In this document: piece by piece, positions 1 to 6,022 of the stretch
Layout of the letters: the number at the start of each line of letters is the position of its first letter
Numbering within the stretch: position 1 is the stretch's first letter
DNA from: Candidatus Woesearchaeota archaeon
GTDB taxonomy: Archaea > Nanobdellota > Nanobdellia > Woesearchaeales > ARS49
Assembly: GCA_019323555.1 (NCBI GenBank)
Contig: JAHWHC010000024.1
Span: 1-9,757, forward strand
Length of the DNA stretch: 9,757 nucleotides
Reading direction: 5' to 3'
Notes under the pieces: generated by a model
The model's database searches: none
Told to the model about the DNA's origin: nothing
The model's input: only the letters and a program-made list of their open reading frames with translations
Made by a program: the position numbers and the translations under genes

Positions 1-969
1 ATTATGCGGAACAGCATCTGAAGTGCTTGTCCTTGTTTTCTCAATATTCATATGATAATGACTTGCAAGGTCTCTGTAGAACAATCTTGAAGCCATCTTC
101 TCATCGCCATTTCCAATACCTGGCTGCGGACCAGAACCAGTACCTTGAGCAGCTTTTGCCTGCTTTGCACCCTTCTTGCCTTTTTTCTTTCCAATACCTG
201 CTGCAGAAAGCACTCTTTTGTATTGCTTAAAGCCAAATTCTTTGGCCAAGCCGCGCATGTCCTTCTCAAAATTCTTTGAATCAGTAAAGTCCTTTGCAGA
301 GTGCTCATCAATCAATCCTTTTTGCTGCTTATTGTCCTGAATATATTTCTTCATTATATTCGTAAAAGAACTCATTGCAGACGGCCATTTTTGCGAAGAA
401 TAAAGCGTATCATTAACAAGCGTCTCAAGAGCGCCTGAATCTTGTTCCATGCCAGAATTCACATTAACAGAAAGGGTTCCAGGCGACAAGTTCCACAAAC
501 GCTCACAAGTGCGCATGTAAACATTCCAAAAAGCACTCTTAGAATCCCTGCCCATTGCGCGGTATACATCAATAACAGACTTTCCTCCCTTCCTTATGGC
601 ATGAGTGTTAACATAAATATCTGAAAGGATGTTCTCAAAATATTTCGCATTCTTTGGATCCTGCAAAATCTTGTCAGCCTCATTAATCATCCTAAGAAGC
701 ATCCGCAAATCATACGGGCAGAACTTATGATGACCTACTTCATGAATCTCCACAGGAGCAAGAAGCCCTTTACCTAGTTTGGAAACAACATTAGGATAGT
801 GAACACTGATACTCTTATCATCAAAATTAAAAAAAGCAAGCGAGTCAGGCCCCATAGCCTTGTCTGCCTCCTGCTTTTTAGTGTAAACGCGCGGATCAGC
901 AATGCGCGGGTTGCCCCAAAAACGCTTGACACCACTCCAGACCCTCTGGAATGCAGGAACTGCTGTCAT
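1..969 (-). CDS. HExxH metallopeptidase-like protein, likely MoxR partner (3' end beyond window)
   Basis: The frame is open for 323 codons from an ATG at 969 to the window edge, so the C-terminus is missing. Residues 76-81 read HEVGHH, a zincin-type HExxH with an extra His. Residues 113-121 (NILSDIYVN) resemble the N-x3-D-x3-N segment that follows HExxH in the DUF2201-type putative metallopeptidase family, where the Asp could be the third zinc ligand. A Lys/Gly-rich linker (about 258-290) leads into a segment around RLFYRDLASHYH that recalls VWA proteins encoded beside MoxR ATPases. A VWA domain would be expected beyond the window but cannot be seen. The start is set by GAGGT at 974-978, and the ATG overlaps the ATPase stop (ATGA), implying translational coupling. 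No signal peptide is visible, so it is probably cytoplasmic. The peptidase motif is seen; activity and partner are inferred. Confidence 0.8.
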   Translation of the reverse strand, partial: MTAVPAFQRVWSGVKRFWGNPRIADPRVYTKKQEADKAMGPDSLAFFNFDDKSISVHYPNVVSKLGKGLLAPVEIHEVGHHKFCPYDLRMLLRMINEADKILQDPKNAKYFENILSDIYVNTHAIRKGGKSVIDVYRAMGRDSKSAFWNVYMRTCERLWNLSPGTLSVNVNSGMEQDSGALETLVNDTLYSSQKWPSAMSSFTNIMKKYIQDNKQQKGLIDEHSAKDFTDSKNFEKDMRGLAKEFGFKQYKRVLSAAGIGKKKGKKGAKQAKAAQGTGSGPQPGIGNGDEKMASRLFYRDLASHYHMNIEKTRTSTSDAVPHN

Positions 970-2549
970 CTTAACCTCTCAGCAGCATCATTAAGTGCAA
1001 CAGCAATGCTTGCTCTAGCACCTGAATCAATGCTCTTGACTTTATCCAGCAAGCTGGTCACTTGTTTTCTGTCAACTCCTGATTTTTTTCCATAGACAGT
1101 CACGCGATACACAATAGAAGGTATCTGTGCAAGCTCTGGAAATTTCTCAATATCCTGCTCATAAGCCCTGCCAGACTTTTCAATCAAGTCAACTGCAAAA
1201 GCATGAGTATCAGTGCGGTATATCGGATCTGTGTGAACTGCCTGGTTTGTGGGTGCAATCCTGTGTCTAGTAACATACGGCAGAATCAACTCAACCTCTT
1301 CTCTTCCTGCTTTCTTTTTACCCTGCCACCAAGCAAAAATCTTAGGATAAAGATACGCTGCATTATATCCTCTAGGGGAAAGCCCCTCTGCAGTCTGATT
1401 GCAGATATGCAAGTCTGTCAAATAGTGGCAGTCAGAACACAAAGCGCTCTTGCTGCCTGCATCTGACTTTGTCTTTCTCTCCAGCTCCCTGCCGCCCCTG
1501 TCACAAAAATTAAGCTCTGCAAGAAAATAAACAAGCCTGCTCATGGCATCATTATCAAACTCAACAGCGTCAATCTCTCTTCTTATCTGGACAACATCCT
1601 TTGAAGTGAGATGCGGCACATTCTTCAAGCCTTTTAGTCCATAATTTAGCTTATCCTGCAGCTTTCTAGCATTTGCAACTAATTTCAAATAATACGCAGG
1701 ATATGCCCGTGTCTTGACGCTTATATCATACCTGTCAAGAAAAGGTTTTTCTAAGTTTGTAGTTCCTTCATCAGGCGGATTAGCAGTGGCAAACAGCGGT
1801 CCAGGAGGAGCACAGATTACCTTATCTCGGTATTGCACCTCACCCTTGTCTGCAATAGAGTATAAAATTGAACGCTGCCTAGGCCCAAGCCTATTAACTT
1901 CATCAATTATTCTGCTGACAGTCGCAGCTTTCATGAACGCTCTTGGACTGACAGTCTCTATTCCCTTATTGATAAGGTCTGCAAGATTTGTAACTGCAAC
2001 CATGTCACTGAAAGTAAGCTCAGGATTTCCATGAATCACTGCCTTTCGCACTTCATTAAGTGACTTGCCAAATAAAAAGCTTGAAACAAGCTCTGCACTG
2101 CTTGTCTTTCCAGTACCATGAGTTCCTGTAAACAGCAAACTGCCCCTCTCTGTAAGCGCAACTAAATGCGTAAAAAGAAGAGGAGCATTATAACTCTTGT
2201 CAGCAACCCTCAACTTAAGAGAATTATTATCACTAAGGTCAACATACTCCACTTTACCTGTCTTTATGCTCCTGTCAGCACTGATTATTGCGCCAGACTC
2301 ATGAAGCGCGGTATAGACAGTGTGACAGATATCTCTAGGAGAGACACCAGGCCTCTCTCTGACCTGCTCAACAACGGGCCTTTTCTTAACAGGTCTTGAT
2401 ACAGGCGCGGGGGGTGTCTTGCGAACTGGATGCGCGGCGCTAGTTGTTCCTTGCGAAGGAACAGAAAATCCTTTTTCCTGCATCCTCTGCGCTACACGCC
2501 TGTAAAAATCCTGCCTTGGTTTGCTTCTGACTGTTTCGTCTAAAGACAT
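966..2549 (-). CDS. MoxR-type AAA+ ATPase with cysteine cluster in the lid
   Basis: A 527-residue AAA+ protein, probably a chaperone-like remodelling ATPase acting with the downstream metallopeptidase. Visible motifs are Walker A GTHGTGKT (142-149), Walker B IIDEVNR (214-220), sensor 1 ATANP (254-258), arginine-finger segment FLDRYD (270-275) and sensor 2 SPRG (391-394). The MoxR-like lid ends in LPYVTRHRI (423-431). The first 75 residues are Pro/Arg-rich and look disordered. A predicted helix-rich tail of about 95 residues follows the lid. Just before sensor 2, Cys349, Cys371-x2-Cys374 and Cys383 could bind zinc, which is not typical of MoxR as I know it. The start is ATG 2549, with GGTGA five bases upstream. 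A GTG at 2558 in the same frame lies inside that Shine-Dalgarno site and is unlikely. The family call is firm; the substrate is unknown. Confidence 0.9.
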   Translation of the reverse strand: MSLDETVRSKPRQDFYRRVAQRMQEKGFSVPSQGTTSAAHPVRKTPPAPVSRPVKKRPVVEQVRERPGVSPRDICHTVYTALHESGAIISADRSIKTGKVEYVDLSDNNSLKLRVADKSYNAPLLFTHLVALTERGSLLFTGTHGTGKTSSAELVSSFLFGKSLNEVRKAVIHGNPELTFSDMVAVTNLADLINKGIETVSPRAFMKAATVSRIIDEVNRLGPRQRSILYSIADKGEVQYRDKVICAPPGPLFATANPPDEGTTNLEKPFLDRYDISVKTRAYPAYYLKLVANARKLQDKLNYGLKGLKNVPHLTSKDVVQIRREIDAVEFDNDAMSRLVYFLAELNFCDRGGRELERKTKSDAGSKSALCSDCHYLTDLHICNQTAEGLSPRGYNAAYLYPKIFAWWQGKKKAGREEVELILPYVTRHRIAPTNQAVHTDPIYRTDTHAFAVDLIEKSGRAYEQDIEKFPELAQIPSIVYRVTVYGKKSGVDRKQVTSLLDKVKSIDSGARASIAVALNDAAERLR

Positions 2550-2587
2550 CTGAATCACCTTCTAAAAATATTAAAAAAGAAAAAAAA
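2550..2587 (-). terminator. Intra-operon U-tracts, possible partial terminator
   Basis: Read on the minus strand, the 38-base gap between the coiled-coil gene and the ATPase gene starts with T8-C-T6 and then has a T5 run before the GGTGA ribosome site. Archaeal RNA polymerase terminates at oligo-U tracts without needing a hairpin, so some transcripts may stop here. Readthrough must occur if the ATPase has no promoter of its own, and I see no well-placed TATA box for it. Confidence 0.45.
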
Positions 2588-3826
2588 TCAACCATACTTG
2601 ATACGCATCTTTGTATACAAGTCTCTGCGCTCAAGATCCTGCTCAAGGTTGATGTCGTCGATTGCTGTGTCTCCGCCCAAGTTGCGCCTTTTTTGATCAC
2701 CTGCATTAACATACAACGCAACCTTGGATAACAGTCTTCCAGACGCCTTGCTTTGCGGCTTCAGGAAACTATTGACTTTGCTTCGCTCAGCAGCGCTATG
2801 CGCTATTGTTCTTACAGTGGCGCCAATTCTTCCCATGGAATCTCCAGATTCTCGCTGCATAACAAGATCATCCACATCTCTCTGCGCACTCCTTGCACCT
2901 TTACGTGACATTGTCTCCAGAGCACGCTCTTGATTTGCAAGAGCAGAGTAATGATCAAACTTGGCATCATTATCTTCCAGGTCTGCATATGTTCTTTCTA
3001 AACCAGAAACTATGCCCTTCAGCTCGTCTTCATATTGGCGGATACTACTTAAGGTATCCTTGTGTTCTTTCTGCAGCTTAGCATTGTGCGGCTTTGCAGC
3101 AACTTTCCTTGCAAGACTGCTTCTTTCTGAACGCAATGTAACCAGCATTTCATCTATAGTGCTTTTTCTTGCTTCTGCGACTTCTACAGCAGCAAGAGCA
3201 TCTCTTACAAGACCTTGATACTCTTCCATCTTACTAATATAGCCTTCATCACCTGAAAGCGTTTCTGAGTGTTCATCTTCTCTTGCTTGAAGTTCTGCAA
3301 GACGCGCCCTTCTGCTTTGCTCAAGTTGGCTTACAACAGTAGTATATACATCTTCCATATCTATATTCTTAGGAACTTTTATTTGCCAACCCAAATACTG
3401 CCTTACTCTGTTAAATTTTCCACGCAGACCGTTCTCAAGACTTCTTCGAACAATCTCTGCCTGCATCTCTGGCTGAAGAACTCTTCGCTGTGAGATTCTG
3501 CATTGCTGCTCTACACTGGTTATTTGCGCTTCAAGGCCTACATAATCTGGATTGCCGCCCATATCTGCAATCTTTTTTCGCTTATGCAACCTTTGCAGGG
3601 TTTGTTGCAAAGCATAAGCATCTTGCCTATCCTGCGCTCTAAGTTCTGCGATAACCCTTGCATGCTGTATCTCCTGCTCTCTTGCATCAGACTCTACTTC
3701 TTCGGCAGGAATTTCAGGAAAACCAAAAATATCCTTGTCTGGTTCAACTTCGCCCTGACCTGGCAAAGGATCTGTGAACTCTTCCTGCGGTTGTTCGTCC
3801 TCATTAAAATCTTCATTTTTTTCCAT
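2588..3826 (-). CDS. Acidic coiled-coil protein, first gene of the MoxR/metallopeptidase operon
   Basis: I do not recognise a family. The 412-residue protein has a very acidic, probably disordered N-terminus (1-50). Long Glu/Arg/Lys/Gln/Ala-rich helices with coiled-coil character follow, at roughly 44-85, 97-130, 158-190 and 195-310. The tail (about 330-412) is more basic and ends in TKMRIKYG. One more hydrophobic patch, VRQYLGWQIKVP (141-152), breaks the coils. There is no signal peptide or membrane helix, so it is probably cytoplasmic. It is the first gene of the operon and may be an adaptor, scaffold or substrate of the ATPase. A PspA/ESCRT-III-like fold is conceivable but not shown. ATG 3826 is preferred because GGAGGT at 3835-3840 lies eight bases upstream. 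The ATG at 3832 would leave only two. Confidence 0.8.
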   Translation of the reverse strand: MEKNEDFNEDEQPQEEFTDPLPGQGEVEPDKDIFGFPEIPAEEVESDAREQEIQHARVIAELRAQDRQDAYALQQTLQRLHKRKKIADMGGNPDYVGLEAQITSVEQQCRISQRRVLQPEMQAEIVRRSLENGLRGKFNRVRQYLGWQIKVPKNIDMEDVYTTVVSQLEQSRRARLAELQAREDEHSETLSGDEGYISKMEEYQGLVRDALAAVEVAEARKSTIDEMLVTLRSERSSLARKVAAKPHNAKLQKEHKDTLSSIRQYEDELKGIVSGLERTYADLEDNDAKFDHYSALANQERALETMSRKGARSAQRDVDDLVMQRESGDSMGRIGATVRTIAHSAAERSKVNSFLKPQSKASGRLLSKVALYVNAGDQKRRNLGGDTAIDDINLEQDLERRDLYTKMRIKYG

Positions 3827-3834
3827 TTTCATAT

Positions 3835-3840
3835 ACCTCC
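3835..3840 (-). promoter_or_regulatory. Shine-Dalgarno site GGAGGT deciding the start of the coiled-coil gene
   Basis: GGAGGT on the minus strand lies eight bases before ATG 3826 but only two before the in-frame ATG 3832. This favours the internal start. Confidence 0.7.
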
Positions 3841-3867
3841 CAAAACATTGGTTTAATTGTTATAGAA

Positions 3868-3877
3868 AGTATATAGG
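3868..3877 (-). promoter_or_regulatory. TATA-box promoter of the coiled-coil/MoxR/metallopeptidase operon
   Basis: CCTATATACT on the minus strand is a good archaeal TATA element. A start about 25 bases downstream (near 3847) would give a short leader that just contains the GGAGGT site. No other TATA-like element fits as well in the 150 bases upstream of the operon. Confidence 0.55.
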
Positions 3878-3965
3878 CAAGAACGCATATTAACTTCCGT
3901 AGTAGCGGCTATTACAACAAAACGCCGGGTGATGACAAGCAAGTGATAAAAATTTACCGCAAAAC

Positions 3966-3974
3966 TTTAAATAT
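3966..3974 (+). promoter_or_regulatory. TATA-box promoter of the 165-residue protein gene
   Basis: TTTAAATAT is centred about 26 bases before position 3996. Transcription would therefore begin near the in-frame GTG 3996 and just before ATG 4005. It is divergent from the promoter at 3868-3877, with about 90 bases between the two elements. Confidence 0.55.
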
Positions 3975-4004
3975 CCATTAAATTTTTTGCAGAACGTGAG
4001 TGAA

Positions 4005-4502
4005 ATGATTATGCCAACCATTGCAAAAGGTAATGAATACTTAAATGGTACTCTGCGAAAAGCAGAAACTGAAACACCTGAAAAGAGAGTCTCTTTGCCC
4101 ACAGCAAACCAGGTATATGAGATACTTATTGAAAAAACAGATGCATTTCGGATTGCCGGATATTACAGGAAAAAAGGAATTAAATTTACTTCTAGATTTG
4201 GCAAAAACCGCTTTCGCAGGCAGCTGCAAGAAATGGTTGAGAAGTATTTCTCAGGCCAGACCAGTGATCCTGAAAACATAGGCACAATTACTGTGAAAAA
4301 CACCAGTTTTTCTGTAAAGCTGGATTTAATTGGACAGAGAGCTGTTGCAGAAACAATCACAGTAAGTACAATCGCCGCTCCACCGCAGATTGCAACAAGC
4401 CTAGTTGGATGCAATGAACTTCTTGGAACAATGCCGCACAGAGAAGAAGGAAGACTGGAAGGAGTTCTATACGAATTTGACCTGACTTTTGAGAGAAATT
4501 AA
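4005..4502 (+). CDS. Hypothetical protein, 165 residues
   Basis: I do not recognise this protein. It has an N-terminal Lys/Glu-rich part and a basic helical stretch (about 53-83, with YYRKKG and RFRRQLQEMVEKYF). Alternating beta-like segments follow (93-125 and 150-163). There is no signal peptide or membrane helix, and one Cys (136). The basic middle would suit nucleic-acid or acidic-partner binding, but that is a guess. The start is uncertain. ATG 4005 and ATG 4011 have only a weak GTGA upstream, and the TATA spacing would also allow a leaderless GTG start at 3996. The frame stays open back to a TTG at 3987. It faces the neighbouring operon tail to tail, and the two stop codons overlap within TTAA at 4499-4502. 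Confidence 0.75.
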   Translation: MIMPTIAKGNEYLNGTLRKAETETPEKRVSLPTANQVYEILIEKTDAFRIAGYYRKKGIKFTSRFGKNRFRRQLQEMVEKYFSGQTSDPENIGTITVKNTSFSVKLDLIGQRAVAETITVSTIAAPPQIATSLVGCNELLGTMPHREEGRLEGVLYEFDLTFERN

Positions 4503-5137
4503 CGCCGCGCATATTTTTTCTTTAAGATCTTATAAACTACAAAAGTTATTACTGCTGCCAGGGCGATAAGGATAAGCAAAGACAAGCCAATCAAATTAAA
4601 AAAAGCTGTGAAAGGAGATTTATCAAAGAATTTTTTAAGCTTGGGAAGAGTAACAAATGTGTTTACCCATTCTTTCAGTGGAAATTCTTCTTTTTTGCCA
4701 ACAACTAAAACATACTTGCCTTGGTTGTCTGGACTGAAAACTGCAATACTATACGTTCCTGGACTTACTTCAATCTCTTTTTCAGGCCCTTTATAGTAAG
4801 AATCACCTGCAAATTCTTCATAAAAATAAGTCCACTCAAAAGCAGAACCATTTAGCTGAAACAATACCTGTTCATTGCTAATAATCTTCGCCGAAACATC
4901 TGTATCAATATATTCTACGTCTGGAACAAGAAGACCCACGTATAATTTGAAAGGAACTGCAGACTTTATTTCAAAATATTCTGGTGAATTATCTAAAATT
5001 CCGTAAAATGCCTGAGAAATCTCTGGATTTTGTATTTGTGTAAGTTCTTTTGTGACAATTCTTGGCTGGTGCGCTGCTGCGGCAGTTACCAACATAAATG
5101 AAAAGAAAAAATAAACAAGCAATTTGTTAATCTTCAT
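4499..5137 (-). CDS. Secreted, C-terminally membrane-anchored beta-rich protein (conserved uncharacterised family)
   Basis: The 212-residue protein has a signal peptide (1-22, likely cut after the Ala run before HQPRIV). An external, probably beta-sandwich domain (about 25-150) follows, then one membrane helix (about 181-204) and a basic KKKYARR tail. Marks such as HQPRIV, NPEISQAFYG, YYKGPE, PGTYSIAVFSPDNQGKYVLVVG and SPFTAFFN match, from memory, an uncharacterised family seen in archaea and candidate-phyla bacteria. The fold may resemble GOLD/emp24 domains, but this is tentative. ATG 5137 is chosen because it begins the signal peptide and has AAGGAA nine bases upstream. The frame stays open to 5185, but that extension lies inside the upstream gene. 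It starts one base after that gene's stop, so the two are co-translated. The function is unknown. Confidence 0.85.
   Translation of the reverse strand: MKINKLLVYFFFSFMLVTAAAAHQPRIVTKELTQIQNPEISQAFYGILDNSPEYFEIKSAVPFKLYVGLLVPDVEYIDTDVSAKIISNEQVLFQLNGSAFEWTYFYEEFAGDSYYKGPEKEIEVSPGTYSIAVFSPDNQGKYVLVVGKKEEFPLKEWVNTFVTLPKLKKFFDKSPFTAFFNLIGLSLLILIALAAVITFVVYKILKKKYARR
4511..4523 (+). terminator. Oligo-U terminator after the 165-residue protein gene
   Basis: A plus-strand ATATTTTTTCTTT tract begins nine bases after the stop at 4502. It fits archaeal U-tract termination. It lies inside the 3' end of the convergent gene. Confidence 0.45.
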
Positions 5138-5138
5138 C

Positions 5139-5582
5139 TTATAAGATTCCTTGGTTAACCAATAAAAATGCCGCAAGGCCTGCAAGCACTAAAACACCAA
5201 GAATAATCAACAGTACAATCTTGAACTTTCGTTCTTTCTTTGACAATTGAGACCATTTCTTTTCTTTTTTCCATTTCTTCCTGTTAACAAGACCTATTGC
5301 AAAAAGCGCAATACCAATAATCCACATGCCTGGATTTTTTGTGGTCATCCCTATCACAAAGAAAATCATGCCCATAGTGAATAATGCCTTATAATCCACT
5401 TCATGCTTTTTTCCTTGATGCTTGTATAAATAAATCGCAAGAAGTATTAATATTACGCCCAGTATAATGATGCTGACTGCAATCCATGCTGACTTTAAGG
5501 CAAGAATGCCAACACCCAAAACCAAAGCAAGGATGCCTAATCCTAAAGCCAAGCTGAACTTAGTATCAAGTTTCTTCTTCAT
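5139..5582 (-). CDS. Small five-helix membrane protein
   Basis: The 147-residue protein is almost all membrane helix: about 9-30, 32-53, 66-80, 84-98 and 121-143. A very basic loop (101-121, rich in Lys and Trp) lies between helices 4 and 5 and is probably cytoplasmic by the positive-inside rule. No catalytic motif or family is recognised. It is the first gene of a two-gene operon with the secreted beta-rich protein, and one base separates the genes. The two may act together at the membrane, but the sequence does not say how. ATG 5582 has no Shine-Dalgarno site and lies about 29 bases after a TATA box, so the mRNA is probably leaderless. Confidence 0.8.
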   Translation of the reverse strand: MKKKLDTKFSLALGLGILALVLGVGILALKSAWIAVSIIILGVILILLAIYLYKHQGKKHEVDYKALFTMGMIFFVIGMTTKNPGMWIIGIALFAIGLVNRKKWKKEKKWSQLSKKERKFKIVLLIILGVLVLAGLAAFLLVNQGIL

Positions 5583-5606
5583 TTTAGGTAGAAATAAGTG
5601 TTTTGG

Positions 5607-5615
5607 TTTAAAAAA
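5607..5615 (-). promoter_or_regulatory. TATA box of a probably leaderless operon
   Basis: TTTTTTAAA on the minus strand is centred about 29 bases before ATG 5582. The T-rich stretch just upstream (about 5616-5638) also lies right after the stop of the 110-residue gene, so it may serve as that gene's oligo-U terminator too. Confidence 0.5.
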
Positions 5616-5635
5616 GTTACTAAAAAGAAAATAAA

Positions 5636-5968
5636 TTATTGCTCTTTCTTAGGCTGCCAACCTTCTGGGTGCCAAAGAACAACTCTCTCAACAAGGCCTG
5701 GTTTTGCTTCAACCAATACAACACCTGCTTCCTCTGCCCTCTCCTTACCGTCTCTGCAGGCGTCGCTATAATTTGCATTCTCAAACCAATGCTGTTCCTC
5801 CTGCCAAGCGTATTTAAAAGGAGTGTCTCCTTGAATATGCCCGCGTCTCAACACGCCATCACATTTAATACCGTCTCCAGTATTTCGCTTAAATATCTCA
5901 AAATGGTCGTTTGTAATGCCGTCTTTATTATCGCCGGCTAATGCATATTTTTCCCCAACATGAGTCAT
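5636..5968 (-). CDS. Hypothetical protein, 110 residues
   Basis: I do not recognise this small, soluble protein. It is charged, Gly/Asp-rich in its first half and rich in aromatic residues later (YAW, HWF, LWHPEGWQP). It has two Cys (36 and 71), and no signal peptide or membrane helix. Reality as a gene is supported by a good ribosome site, GGTGA at 5976-5980, seven bases before ATG 5968. A TATA element lies at the right distance further upstream, and no larger frame competes on the other strand. It lies between the serpin gene and the membrane operon, on the same strand, but appears to have its own promoter. Confidence 0.7.
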   Translation of the reverse strand: MTHVGEKYALAGDNKDGITNDHFEIFKRNTGDGIKCDGVLRRGHIQGDTPFKYAWQEEQHWFENANYSDACRDGKERAEEAGVVLVEAKPGLVERVVLWHPEGWQPKKEQ

Positions 5969-6003
5969 ATTAACTTCACCCCAAAGGCTAAGAATAAAAC
6001 AGT

Positions 6004-6013
6004 ATTTTTAAAG
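6004..6013 (-). promoter_or_regulatory. TATA box for the 110-residue protein gene
   Basis: CTTTAAAAAT on the minus strand sits about 25 bases before a start near 5983. That gives a leader of about 15 bases containing the GGTGA site at 5976-5980. Confidence 0.5.
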
Positions 6014-6022
6014 CTTTTGAAA

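Noticed and set aside
799..1095. Plus-strand open frame of 98 codons across the ATPase/metallopeptidase junction
   Set aside because: Antisense to two recognisable genes; composition is that of a shadow frame.
2550..2558. GTG start three codons upstream of the ATPase ATG
   Set aside because: The GTG lies inside the GGTGA ribosome site that serves ATG 2549.
3503..3856. Plus-strand open frame of 117 codons opposite the coiled-coil gene
   Set aside because: Cys/Phe/Leu-rich shadow of the real minus-strand gene, with no ribosome site or promoter.
3929..3990. Box C/D guide RNA starting at GTGATGA
   Set aside because: A box C match is present, but no CTGA box D follows within a usual distance.
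5138..5185. N-terminal extension of the secreted protein to position 5185
   Set aside because: It would hide the signal peptide and overlap the upstream gene; ATG 5137 has a ribosome site.
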